Part shown: positions 15,168 through 22,141 of the stretch, piece by piece
How positions within the stretch are numbered: position 1 is the stretch's first letter
How the letters are laid out: each line of letters begins with the position of its first letter
IMG/VR virus record: IMGVR_UViG_3300005468_000016
Location: 1 to 64,000 of that record
DNA from: a virus
Direction: 5' to 3' (one strand)
DNA length: 64,000 nucleotides
Translations under genes and position numbers: made by a program
The notes under the pieces: model-generated
The model's input: only the letters and a program-made list of their open reading frames with translations
Databases searched by the model: none
What the model was told of the DNA's origin: nothing

Positions 15168-15598
15168 TCGCCGGACTCCTGCGCGCGTTCGTGGGCGTCA
15201 ACCTCGGCCGGCGTCGGCAGCCAGGGAGGGTCCGAGAACTCCGTCAACTCCGCGAGCAACTCAGCGCCCGCTTTCGTGGCCGCGTCGATTTCTTTCCGGG
15301 TCCAATACTGGCGGCGGGCCAAGAGGACGCCATCGCCCGAGCAGACATCATCACCGCGTTCCTGCGCGACCTTGAGTAACTCCGCCTTGAGTTCAGCCGC
15401 CGCCGTGGTCGTGGTATGACAGTTGAGACACCCACGGCACGGGCGAAGACGCTGGCCGAGTCGATAACGCGCTTGCAACGGAGCCACCGCGCCAGGAAGC
15501 CAAGGGCGGTGAGGATCTTCGCCGCGGGCCAGCAACTCAACCCTGATGGCTCTCTTGCGCGAACCTTGGCTCATGCCAATCAACGAACTGGGGGTCAT
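15164..15598 (-). CDS. Hypothetical protein
   Basis: 144 residues starting MTPSSLIGMSQGSRKRAIR. CRGCLNCHTTTTAAAELKAELLK holds a small cysteine motif before a coiled helix. Start overlaps the HNH gene stop (ATGA). No family recognised. Confidence 0.55.
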   Translation of the reverse strand: MTPSSLIGMSQGSRKRAIRVELLARGEDPHRPWLPGAVAPLQARYRLGQRLRPCRGCLNCHTTTTAAAELKAELLKVAQERGDDVCSGDGVLLARRQYWTRKEIDAATKAGAELLAELTEFSDPPWLPTPAEVDAHERAQESGE

Positions 15599-16119
15599 GG
15601 CTGCTCCTGCGGCAGCGGATAGATCCGCCCGAGACGCCCGTGTCTTCCGCGCTTGCGCATGTCTTCCATGTTGTCCTGATGAGTCCCCAGACGCAGATGA
15701 TCTGGACGAACGCAATGCCGAACATCACAGGAATGCAGCACCAACAGGTTGCCCGGAATCGGTCCATGAGTCAGAATGTAGGCCATCCGATGCGCGAGCA
15801 GGCCATGGCGCGTATAGAGCCCATATCCATCGGCATTCGGTTTGCCATGCCAGAGCCAGCATCCCTTGTCGCTCTTTTCGACCTTTTTCCAGAATAGTTC
15901 TCCGCGCAGCGCAAGTTGATATGGTGCGTGCGCCCTCAGTGATCGTATCGCTGCGCGGCTATATCCTGGAATCTCGATCGCGCCGATACGAAAGCGTTCT
16001 AACTGCGAAAGTGCGGTCTTTGCTGCCTCAATCGCCTCAGTAGTTGGCTCGCAATCCACATCGATCTGAAGGGTGATACTAATGCGATGCCGTCGCTGAT
16101 TAACTGTTTTGGTTGGCAT
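15595..16119 (-). CDS. HNH endonuclease
   Basis: 174 residues. The C-terminal CWLWHGKPNADGYGLY ... LAHRMAYILTHGPIP ... VLHSCDVRHCVRPDHLRLGTH.DNM.DM is the HNH_3 pattern typical of phage homing endonucleases; the catalytic His is in LHSCD and the Asn/His pair around CVRPDHL. The N-terminal 85 residues (ISITLQIDVDCEPTTEA) are unrelated and may be a DNA-recognition part. Lies beside two other nuclease-like genes. Confidence 0.82.
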   Translation of the reverse strand: MPTKTVNQRRHRISITLQIDVDCEPTTEAIEAAKTALSQLERFRIGAIEIPGYSRAAIRSLRAHAPYQLALRGELFWKKVEKSDKGCWLWHGKPNADGYGLYTRHGLLAHRMAYILTHGPIPGNLLVLHSCDVRHCVRPDHLRLGTHQDNMEDMRKRGRHGRLGRIYPLPQEQP

Positions 16120-16169
16120 TGTCTTATATCTCAACTTTCCGCAACCACTTCCGCCATCTGCGCCTGCCG

Positions 16170-16577
16170 TTACTCGCCGGCATTCATCACCCCACGAACC
16201 TGTCCCCAATTGCGCTCAGCAATGGCCCGCGATTCTTTCGGATGTAGGACTTGACAGGGAAGTTCTGGGACGCGCCCATAGTCCCTGCATGCCCGCGGCC
16301 TCGCTTCGTAAATCGAGCACCGGCCATCTTTCAGAAACGCGCAGGTAATGCCATCCGCGCCAACCACCAAAGAGCCGCTTCCGCCACCAAACATAGCCTT
16401 GATAGGAAGACCCGAGAGCACCCTGGCGCCCGATGGATAACTGCCGCCGTTCGCGAGCCGAGCCTGTCGAAGTTCTGAAGCCGTGAAGGGCGCGAACGTA
16501 CAGCACTTCCCGCCGCAGGAGTGGCACGGAAGCCGCTCGGATTGAAGGACGGTCAGAGATAACTTACTGCCCGACAT
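16170..16577 (-). CDS. YkgJ-type cysteine-cluster (metal-chelating) protein
   Basis: 135 residues. PCHSCGGKCC at the N-terminus, and CAFLKDGRCSIYEARPRACRDYGRVPELPCQ later, match the YkgJ/CxxCxxCC family thought to chelate Fe or Zn. Starts at 16577 inside the end of the upstream gene. Cellular role of the family is not established. Confidence 0.75.
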   Translation of the reverse strand: MSGSKLSLTVLQSERLPCHSCGGKCCTFAPFTASELRQARLANGGSYPSGARVLSGLPIKAMFGGGSGSLVVGADGITCAFLKDGRCSIYEARPRACRDYGRVPELPCQVLHPKESRAIAERNWGQVRGVMNAGE

Positions 16578-16776
16578 CAACGACCTCCACCGGCTTGTCA
16601 GAGTTCTTCGGCACGATCACGCTAAAGTGCCGGTCGCCGAGATGGAGATCGTAGACGAAACTGCCGACGGCGCTCATTAACTCCATCTGGAACCAACTCC
16701 CGATCACGACCTCATCCACGGTGCCGTCTGCGTCGCAGGTCACGCGGTTGAGGTGGGCGGTGCGTTTAGACATCAT
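16564..16776 (-). CDS. Hypothetical protein
   Basis: 70 residues starting MMSKRTAHLNRVTCDADG (starts at 16776 or 16773). Short beta-rich protein ending PVEVVDVGQ. Overlaps both neighbours by about 11-14 nt. No family recognised. Confidence 0.55.
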   Translation of the reverse strand: MMSKRTAHLNRVTCDADGTVDEVVIGSWFQMELMSAVGSFVYDLHLGDRHFSVIVPKNSDKPVEVVDVGQ

Positions 16777-16936
16777 CCGCCTCCGACCCGCCCGCGAAAC
16801 TCAGCGGCCTCTCGGGTTCTACCGGCCACAGCCATTCAATCACGAACCCGAGGCCGGCGAGCACGGACAGCAGGAACAACGTCACCGCCCACGGGAAGGC
16901 GCGCGGATAGAGCGTGGCGAGATCGCGGAGGGTCAT
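16766..16936 (-). CDS. Small single-span membrane protein
   Basis: 56 residues. MTLRDLATLYPRAFP is followed by WAVTLFLLSVLAGLGFVIEW, one transmembrane helix, and a short acidic tail. Inner-membrane location inferred. It could be holin- or antiholin-like by size, but there is no lysis cassette beside it. Confidence 0.55.
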   Translation of the reverse strand: MTLRDLATLYPRAFPWAVTLFLLSVLAGLGFVIEWLWPVEPERPLSFAGGSEADDV

Positions 16937-17304
16937 GGCTGTCTCCGCGGCGCGCATGGTTTGCCATGAGAGCGCTCTTTTTGTGGTTCCCCGCAGTCAG
17001 AGCATGACCCATCTGCGCGCGGCTTATACGAATGATGAAAACAGCCGCATTCGTCGCAGCGGTCCACATGCCATGGCTTGTCGAGTTCGTTCTCTCTGAC
17101 GTGGACGGAACTGTCTCCAATGTTCGCTGCCCGCGACAGCCTGCTGTCGATATTCATCCTGGCTTCTAAGCGATAATCCTCAAAGAGATGCTCCGCGATC
17201 TCTTCGCGCGTCAGATCGCGAGTGATGTATTTATCGACGACACTAGACCAGATGCGAAACCGCTTGCCATCTGGAGTATTCCGGCAGTGGATTGTTTGTC
17301 CCAT
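16933..17304 (-). CDS. Hypothetical protein with zinc ribbon
   Basis: 123 residues starting MGQTIHCRNTPDGKR. The N-terminal part (FRIWSSVVDKYITRDLTREEI) resembles a small domain found in phage proteins; the C-terminus has RCDECGCF and SCSDCGEP, a zinc ribbon. Function unknown. Confidence 0.58.
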   Translation of the reverse strand: MGQTIHCRNTPDGKRFRIWSSVVDKYITRDLTREEIAEHLFEDYRLEARMNIDSRLSRAANIGDSSVHVRENELDKPWHVDRCDECGCFHHSYKPRADGSCSDCGEPQKERSHGKPCAPRRQP

Positions 17305-17335
17305 GTCCCAACCTCACCACGCCTCGATTCAGCGG

Positions 17336-17575
17336 TCAAGTAAAATCGACAGCACTTCGTTTTTTCCTGGGGCTTGAATCCTTCGCGCCGACGGGCCTGC
17401 CACCGCGCCGCCCTTTCAACTCGATGCCCTCTGCGAAAGCGATCTTGCTGACCAGGGCGGGGGACAGGCCAAGTTGCGGGAGTTCGGATCTCACTTCGGC
17501 GATCGTGAAACCAGCGATGAGAAGCTCCCCGATGCGCTTCCGGAGTTCGTCCGAGAGTTTGGCGACGGCGGTCAT
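17336..17575 (-). CDS. Small HTH-like protein
   Basis: 79 residues starting MTAVAKLSDELRKRI. IGELLIAGFTIAEVRSELPQLGLSPALVSKIAF reads as helices with a possible helix-turn-helix, then a basic tail (GRRGGRPVGAKDSSPRKKR). Likely DNA-binding by composition; no family recognised. Confidence 0.58.
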   Translation of the reverse strand: MTAVAKLSDELRKRIGELLIAGFTIAEVRSELPQLGLSPALVSKIAFAEGIELKGRRGGRPVGAKDSSPRKKRSAVDFT

Positions 17576-17763
17576 GACAACAGCCACTCCCGCGCCGACT
17601 TGCTGAACGAGATACGCTCATGCCTGCGCAGACGCTGGAGTGCCTTATCAAGCGTCCGCTCTTGATGGAGAGCCAGGCCAAGGGCGTCTCTCAGGTCAGA
17701 GAACGTCGCCGGGCCATTGTGGAGTCGGTCGAGGATCTGCTGTTCGATGTCTTCATTGGTCAT
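17572..17763 (-). CDS. Small winged-helix-like protein
   Basis: 63 residues. MTNEDIEQQILDRLHNGPATFSD followed by LRDALG ... LDKALQRLRRHERISFS fits a MarR/ArsR-like winged helix cut to its core. Overlaps the following gene by ATGA. DNA binding inferred. Confidence 0.6.
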   Translation of the reverse strand: MTNEDIEQQILDRLHNGPATFSDLRDALGLALHQERTLDKALQRLRRHERISFSKSAREWLLS

Positions 17764-17837
17764 CGGGTTCTCCCGTGGATGTAGGGGCAGCCGCAGTTGA
17801 CGCACTCGCACACGTCGCAGAATACAGCTTGGCTCAC
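17760..17837 (-). CDS. Tiny cysteine-rich ORF (25 aa)
   Basis: GTG at 17837 overlaps the upstream stop (GTGA) and the stop overlaps the next ATG (ATGA), so the reading chain is unbroken. The peptide VSQAVFCDVCECVNCGCPY... has five Cys in 12 residues. It may be a genuine metal-binding micro-protein or a coupling leader. Evidence is only the double overlap and composition. Confidence 0.4.
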   Translation of the reverse strand: MSQAVFCDVCECVNCGCPYIHGRTR

Positions 17838-18799
17838 GGCTCGTCCTTGGGCGGGAGCTTGGCCCTGACTTCCCTGGTCTTCTGTAGCCAAGCCGCGACG
17901 CTGTAACGGTCGGAGTTGGCCTCGTATAACTCGCAGAAGAACCGCGTCATGTCCACGACCTGCATCGCATCGGCGAGTTTGGTGCGGAGGGAGTCCTGTT
18001 CCTGCCACAGGGCTTGTTTGTCGCGGTTGGCGCACTGTTGGAGTAATTTCAGACATGCCACGCACTTATTGCAGCCAACCACTGGAATCGGTTGGTTGCG
18101 TCTGTGACCATCGCAGGCCAGCAGACGATCGCACTCACTCTCAAAGTGGTCTCGTTGTGCCGCGAGCACTTCACATCTGTTATGAAGCGCACGCGCATTG
18201 AGGGTCGCGCGTTCCATCTCAGCATCCCGCTCGGCCAGCTTCGCGGTCAGGGCGTCGTACCGTTCATGCCAGCGCTTAATGGTTGCTCGAAATCTCTTGT
18301 CTCTCTCTTCTGATTCGACGACCGTCGCGGTCAGGGCGGCGTTCTCAGTTTGCAGATCGGATGTGTCCGCGTCGGATTCAAGAATTTCCCAGCGTTGGTT
18401 ACGCCCGCCACCCCAATTGTTTCGATGCTCGCCAGGATGCCCGGCCTTCAGGCAGCAACAGGTGTGATCTTCTCCGTCTTCTGAGTACGTATATGGACAC
18501 TGCGTATCGCCTGCGCTGACATTACAGGCCCATGCTAGCACCTCCACCTCCGACCACGGCACGGGCTTAGCGTCGCGCGTGGGGCGCCACGAATGCTCGT
18601 TTAACTGCGTGCGTGCCGGTGAATAGGAATCGTGCTCAGCGTTGCCGAACCTGACGTAATGCTTGCCGTCGAGCAAGCGCAGGCTCATGCAGTGATTACC
18701 GCTGCCGTCCGCGCAACGCACTTCCCACGTATGCGGCCACACCTCGACGAGGTTCGCAGGCGGTAGGCCGGGGCGGAATTCGCAACCTGCTACGTACAC
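17834..18799 (-). CDS. Coiled-coil hypothetical protein
   Basis: 321 residues. The N-terminal 100 residues are beta-rich (VEVWPHTWEVRCADG ... LLDGKHYVRFGNA). A cysteine block (CPYTYSEDGEDHTCCCLKAGHPGEH) resembles the small zinc knuckle 'C ... CxLxxGHxGxH'. The C-terminal half is coiled coil (NAALTATVVESEERDKRF ... LRTKLADAMQ). No enzymatic motif seen. Function unknown. Confidence 0.62.
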   Translation of the reverse strand: MYVAGCEFRPGLPPANLVEVWPHTWEVRCADGSGNHCMSLRLLDGKHYVRFGNAEHDSYSPARTQLNEHSWRPTRDAKPVPWSEVEVLAWACNVSAGDTQCPYTYSEDGEDHTCCCLKAGHPGEHRNNWGGGRNQRWEILESDADTSDLQTENAALTATVVESEERDKRFRATIKRWHERYDALTAKLAERDAEMERATLNARALHNRCEVLAAQRDHFESECDRLLACDGHRRNQPIPVVGCNKCVACLKLLQQCANRDKQALWQEQDSLRTKLADAMQVVDMTRFFCELYEANSDRYSVAAWLQKTREVRAKLPPKDEP

Positions 18800-19317
18800 A
18801 TGTCACCTCGGATCCGGACAAGAGAGATAAGGTTCGCCGTGAGTTCGTCGCGCATCCGGTCCTCCTCTTCCCCGAAAGCATGGATGTATTCTTCATATGT
18901 CGCATACGCCGTCTCGACGATCCCGCGAGAGGTTAGGTATCCCTCTTCGTCTTTGTAATATGGCAGATAGACCGTATTCCACCATTCATAAAGGCGATTG
19001 AGTTCGATCGCGAAAATGGTCTGCCTGCGCATGGACCGCTTATCGAAAGCCTGCGGATCTCCGGACTCGTCGCATTCAGCGTCAGTATACTTGTCCGCGC
19101 CCTCGAAATAGTTGGCCTTGATGCCGTCCTCTTTCTCGACGAAATCACATAGGACCTGAAACATAACATGCGGCAGAAGCTGACAACGGTCTACCCAGGT
19201 CGGCGGCAGATGCTTGGCCTTGACGACGTTGTAGCGATGCCACACGAGACAGCGGAGATAGTACCAGCCGTCGGTGATGCGCCGCCAGAGACGGGAGAGA
19301 CTCGGTACTGCGCTCAC
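18790..19317 (-). CDS. Hypothetical protein
   Basis: 175 residues, GTG start overlapping the PP2C stop as GTGA. WRRITDGWYYLRCLVWHRYNVVK ... LPPTWVDRCQLLPHVMF and RLYEWWNTVYLPY are features I associate with phage hypothetical proteins of this size, but I cannot name a family. Acidic C-terminal half. Confidence 0.62.
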   Translation of the reverse strand: MSAVPSLSRLWRRITDGWYYLRCLVWHRYNVVKAKHLPPTWVDRCQLLPHVMFQVLCDFVEKEDGIKANYFEGADKYTDAECDESGDPQAFDKRSMRRQTIFAIELNRLYEWWNTVYLPYYKDEEGYLTSRGIVETAYATYEEYIHAFGEEEDRMRDELTANLISLVRIRGDMCT

Positions 19318-19967
19318 GATCCAACCTCCACGACAATCACGGTGATGTTGTCCTTCCCGCCCCGCTCATTGCACAACGCCACGAGACATTCCGCGGCATC
19401 GGGTCGGAGCGTCGGCTCTGACAGGAACGCGGTCAGGGTCTCCGATCGCTTCAGGTCGAAGTGCCGCGCCAGTCCATCGCTCGCCAACAAGAAGCGGTCG
19501 CCAGGTCGTGCGCTGGTTTTTGACGTGCAAGCCTCGAACGCCTGCCCGATGCCGCAGTAGTTGGTGAGACCGTACGGGCATTCATGGTGCGGCGCGATCA
19601 CGTCCACTTCGCCGCCACGGAACCGAATCAGGTCCGAGTCACCCGCAGCGCCCCACTCCGCCACCCCTCCCTGAATTCGCAACGCAACGATCGTTGACCC
19701 CGGCGCCAGTTGATTGAAGCGAGACGGGCCAGCGAGCGCGATCACGGCCTCGTTTGATTTCGTCAGCGCGTCCGCGAATGATGCGCCCGCACGAATCGCA
19801 TCCACAAATGAATCGAGCGCGGTCTGTGCCGCCAACTCCCCCTCCGCATGTCCGCCCATGCCATCGGCCACGACATAGAGACCGAGCGTGTCATCGGCAA
19901 AGAAGCGATCTTCGTTCGCCTGCCGCCGCATGCCGACGTGGGAGAAGGTGGAGGATGTGGGGGTCAT
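19314..19967 (-). CDS. PP2C-family protein serine/threonine phosphatase
   Basis: 217 residues, a compact PP2C. Motifs in order: HVGMRRQANEDRFF (metal-binding Glu-Asp), LYVVADGMGGHAEGE (D-G-M-G-G), GAAGDSDLIRF, LLASDGLARH (D-G) and GGKDNITVIVVEV (D-N). These place the aspartates that hold two Mn/Mg ions. It would dephosphorylate Ser/Thr residues in the cytoplasm. It is unusual on a phage and lies in the first genes behind the repressor, so it is probably made early. Confidence 0.92.
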   Translation of the reverse strand: MTPTSSTFSHVGMRRQANEDRFFADDTLGLYVVADGMGGHAEGELAAQTALDSFVDAIRAGASFADALTKSNEAVIALAGPSRFNQLAPGSTIVALRIQGGVAEWGAAGDSDLIRFRGGEVDVIAPHHECPYGLTNYCGIGQAFEACTSKTSARPGDRFLLASDGLARHFDLKRSETLTAFLSEPTLRPDAAECLVALCNERGGKDNITVIVVEVGS

Positions 19968-20221
19968 TTGACGGACGCCTCAAGTTGTCGGTTGATGTCG
20001 TCGCGAAAGCGTGGAAATCGCAGACAGCGCTTACAAATCCTGTCCCGGATTAGGTCCGGCGGAAAAAGCTCGGCATGGTTGCACAACAGACCGCAGAACG
20101 TCGTGCCCAGACTGCTGCGGGTTTCCGGTTCGATTGCCACGCCATGAACCTTGCAGCCGCGGGATTCGCGCGAACTTGGCACGTCGGGACAGTAGGCGGT
20201 TGCGAGGCGGACCAAGGTCAT
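19964..20221 (-). CDS. Cysteine-containing hypothetical protein
   Basis: 85 residues starting MTLVRLATAYCPDVPSS. CGLLCNHAELFP ... ICKRCLRFPRF gives paired cysteines. It sits between the repressor and PP2C with ATGA overlaps at both ends. No family recognised. Confidence 0.58.
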   Translation of the reverse strand: MTLVRLATAYCPDVPSSRESRGCKVHGVAIEPETRSSLGTTFCGLLCNHAELFPPDLIRDRICKRCLRFPRFRDDINRQLEASVK

Positions 20222-20472
20222 TTAACCACCGCGGGCGGTGGGGTGTCCGATTCGCCCACAAGGTAGGCCGCGCCATCGCCCGCCGCCTTCTTGAGTTTGA
20301 CCAAAGTACAAATCATCGGCGTTTTGTGGCCTCGGATATATTCACTGATGGATGCCTCATTGACCTTGGCTTTGCGCGCAAAATCACGCTGTCGATAGCC
20401 CTTGCTGCGGATGATATAGGAGAGTCGAGCGCCAAAATTAGCTGGCACATCGGCTCGGTCAGTTGGGTTCAT
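20218..20472 (-). CDS. XRE-family HTH repressor
   Basis: 84 residues. FGARLSYIIRSKGYRQRDFARKAKVNEASISEYIRGHKTP is a Cro/CI-type helix-turn-helix with recognition helix VNEASISEYIRG. No C-terminal oligomerisation or peptidase domain, so it is Cro-like in size. It lies at the head of the leftward operon and faces a rightward operon across 115 bp, the usual place for a lysis-lysogeny switch regulator. Confidence 0.88.
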   Translation of the reverse strand: MNPTDRADVPANFGARLSYIIRSKGYRQRDFARKAKVNEASISEYIRGHKTPMICTLVKLKKAAGDGAAYLVGESDTPPPAVVK

Positions 20473-20502
20473 GGCCGATAGGGAAACATGGAAAAGCGCG
20501 CA

Positions 20503-20547
20503 TGTCAAAAGAAATTTATTGACTCCCGGAAAATGATGCGATACACA
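20503..20547. promoter_or_regulatory. Divergent control region with inverted repeat
   Basis: TGTCAA (20503-20508; TTGACA on the minus strand) and TTGACT (20519-20524, plus strand) face away from each other and form an inverted repeat GTCAA ... TTGAC with a 10-bp spacer. A plus-strand -10-like TACACA lies 17 bp after TTGACT at 20542-20547. Both -35 boxes therefore sit in one likely repressor site. The -10 boxes are weak, so activity is inferred. Confidence 0.45.
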
Positions 20548-20587
20548 GATAGACGTGGATTGAAACCCCACATACCAAGGAGAGAAG

Positions 20588-21010
20588 ATGCAGAGCCTGC
20601 AAGATATCATCGATGGTCTGACGCTCAAGCAGCTTCGCGAATTGCGGACACTGCTTGGCGCGGACCTCATCGCCCAGGCCGCCGCGCTCAAGGCGCCCAC
20701 CGCCTCGCCTTCCGGCGAGGAACGCCCCGTGATGGTCACGACCGAGCATCGCGGCGTCTTCTTCGGCTACACGACCACGACCGATGAAGAGGCGCTCGCC
20801 AAGAATGCCGTCCGCCTGCGCGCCGTGCGCAACTGCGTCTACTGGTCGGCCGACCTCAGGGGCTTCGGTGGGCTCGCCGTCGTGGGCCCGAACAGCAACT
20901 GCAAGGTCGGCCCCTCCATTCCGAGCGCGCAGGTGCTCAACATCACCGGCATCTGGGATGTCACGCCAGAGGCGGCCAAGGCGTGGGAGCAGGCGCCATG
21001 GGACAAGTAA
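20588..21010 (+). CDS. Small phage hypothetical protein
   Basis: 140 residues, AAGGAGAGAAG just before the ATG. An N-terminal coiled helix (LTLKQLRELRTLLGADLIAQ) precedes a beta-rich domain: VTTEHRGVFFGYTTTTDEE, LRAVRNCVYWSADLRGFGGL, VGPNSNCKVGPSIPS. This last block is one I recall from a family of small phage and prophage proteins of unknown function. First gene of the rightward operon. Confidence 0.7.
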   Translation: MQSLQDIIDGLTLKQLRELRTLLGADLIAQAAALKAPTASPSGEERPVMVTTEHRGVFFGYTTTTDEEALAKNAVRLRAVRNCVYWSADLRGFGGLAVVGPNSNCKVGPSIPSAQVLNITGIWDVTPEAAKAWEQAPWDK

Positions 21011-21201
21011 CATTCCCTGCATGGACGGCTGAGAGTCGCTCCGGCTACGGCTCCGGCTACGGCGACGGCTCCGGCGACGGCTCCGGCGACGGCTCCGGCG
21101 ACGGCTACGGCGACGGCTACGGCTCCGGCGACGGCTACGGCTCCGGCGACGGCTACGGCTCCGGCTACGGCGACGGCAAGCAAGACATCATCGTGAACTA
21201 A
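20998..21201 (+). CDS. Gly-Tyr-Ser-Asp repeat protein
   Basis: 67 residues. After MGQVTFPAWTAES comes about 45 residues made only of G alternating with Y, S or D (GYGSGYGDGSGDG...), ending KQDIIVN. The ATG lies inside the last codons of the previous gene. Low-complexity G-x repeats suggest a disordered, perhaps phase-separating or sticky peptide. The opposite strand is also open because of the repeat, but the plus reading has the operon overlap. Confidence 0.62.
   Translation: MGQVTFPAWTAESRSGYGSGYGDGSGDGSGDGSGDGYGDGYGSGDGYGSGDGYGSGYGDGKQDIIVN
21040..21177 (+). repeat. Tandem GGC-TAC / GGC-TCC / GGC-GAC codon repeat
   Basis: The DNA is a string of GGC codons alternating with TAC, TCC or GAC; the 12-mer GGCGACGGCTCC and relatives recur several times. 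Such a track expands and contracts by slippage, so the length of the encoded protein may vary between isolates. Confidence 0.85.
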
Positions 21202-21202
21202 G

Positions 21203-21469
21203 ATGCCCCGTCTCCTATACTACGTCTTCGGCCCCATCGAGCATGGCAACCGTGTCGCGATCGGGGTCGCGGACGTGGATGGAGTCGAGGCGGTGGTTCG
21301 GCTGGTTAAGGACTGGCCCAAGCAAGCCAAGGGTGCGAAAGGTGAGGCGATGAAGTTCTTGCGCATGACTGGGACCGAGAAGCTGCAACTACTCGGCGGC
21401 GGAAGTCGTTTCATGCTCGGACCCGAAGCCAGCGCCCAAGCGATCAGGGATATGGGGTTTGAACCGTGA
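21203..21469 (+). CDS. Small hypothetical protein
   Basis: 88 residues starting MPRLLYYVFGPIEHGNRV, an alpha/beta-looking protein with LVKDWPKQAKGAKGEAM. GTGA overlap with the next gene. No family recognised. Confidence 0.58.
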   Translation: MPRLLYYVFGPIEHGNRVAIGVADVDGVEAVVRLVKDWPKQAKGAKGEAMKFLRMTGTEKLQLLGGGSRFMLGPEASAQAIRDMGFEP

Positions 21470-21642
21470 TCACCATCGACCTCGACGGCACCGCCACCGT
21501 TCAGCGGTCCATGGAACCGCACGCGCCGTCGTGCGCGTTGTGCTGGCGAACGGACCCCGATTCCGAGGCCCAGCATCGGAGGGTTCTGGATGAGGCAAGG
21601 GGACGGGCGGGGTTGCAGATGAGGACGGAGGTTGAGCGATGA
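21466..21642 (+). CDS. Small hypothetical protein, GTG start
   Basis: 58 residues starting (V)ITIDLDGTATVQRSM, with CALCW. GTG overlaps the previous stop and the stop overlaps the next ATG, which supports translation. 'IDLDGT' recalls HAD-like phosphatases but the protein is far too short to be one. Confidence 0.5.
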   Translation: MITIDLDGTATVQRSMEPHAPSCALCWRTDPDSEAQHRRVLDEARGRAGLQMRTEVER

Positions 21643-21929
21643 CAACCATCGAAATTCTCAAGCGGGCCAGGGAGTTGATCGCGACGCCGGAGAGGTGGGC
21701 GCATCAGAATGGATTGTTGCCGGTTGAGTGCGACGGCTTGCACGATCCGCGGGTCACTGCGCGCTGTTTGGCTCTGGCGATCGAGTCAGTGCAAAGACAT
21801 GCCAGGGATGCACGCGCTGCGCTCGGATTTGAATCCTGGTCGGAGATGCACGCTTGGAACGACGCCCCCGAGCGCACCCACGCCGAAGTCCTGGCGCGGC
21901 TCGATGATGCGATTGCGAGGCTGTCGTGA
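21639..21929 (+). CDS. DUF6197-like protein
   Basis: 96 residues. ILKRARELIATPERW at the start, ARCLALAIESV in the middle and WNDAPERTHAEVLARLDDAI at the end match my recollection of DUF6197, small proteins of actinobacterial and phage origin with unknown role. Not verified by search. Confidence 0.6.
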   Translation: MTTIEILKRARELIATPERWAHQNGLLPVECDGLHDPRVTARCLALAIESVQRHARDARAALGFESWSEMHAWNDAPERTHAEVLARLDDAIARLS

Positions 21930-22141
21930 CCCTCACCAGCGAAACCACCATCGCTGAACTCGACGCTCGCGCCGAGACAGTCCAGTCCCGTGCCGGGCGC
22001 GTAGCCGCGCCCCAGTCCAATCGGATGGGAACTCATGCCTTTCTCCTTTCTATCCGATCGCCGTTGTCCTGTGTTGGAAGCACGGACCAGCGGATTGGGG
22101 CGCGACTAGGCGTTCGGACGGGCGGTGAGAGTGCTTCATGA
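21926..22141 (+). CDS. Hypothetical protein, GTG start
   Basis: 71 residues starting (V)TLTSETTIAELDARAETVQ. Overlaps at both ends (GTGA upstream, ATGA downstream) support it; the C-terminal half is low complexity and less convincing. Function unknown. Confidence 0.42.
   Translation: MTLTSETTIAELDARAETVQSRAGRVAAPQSNRMGTHAFLLSIRSPLSCVGSTDQRIGARLGVRTGGESAS

Noticed and set aside
16766-16936. Holin
   Set aside because: Only one transmembrane helix and small size; no endolysin or spanin next to it, so a lysis role is not supported.
21040-21177. Minus-strand Ala/Val repeat protein over the GGC repeat
   Set aside because: The repeat leaves several frames open; only the plus frame connects to neighbours by an overlapping start.
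21466-21642. HAD-type phosphatase
   Set aside because: The 'IDLDGT' start resembles HAD motif I but the protein is 58 residues and lacks every other motif.
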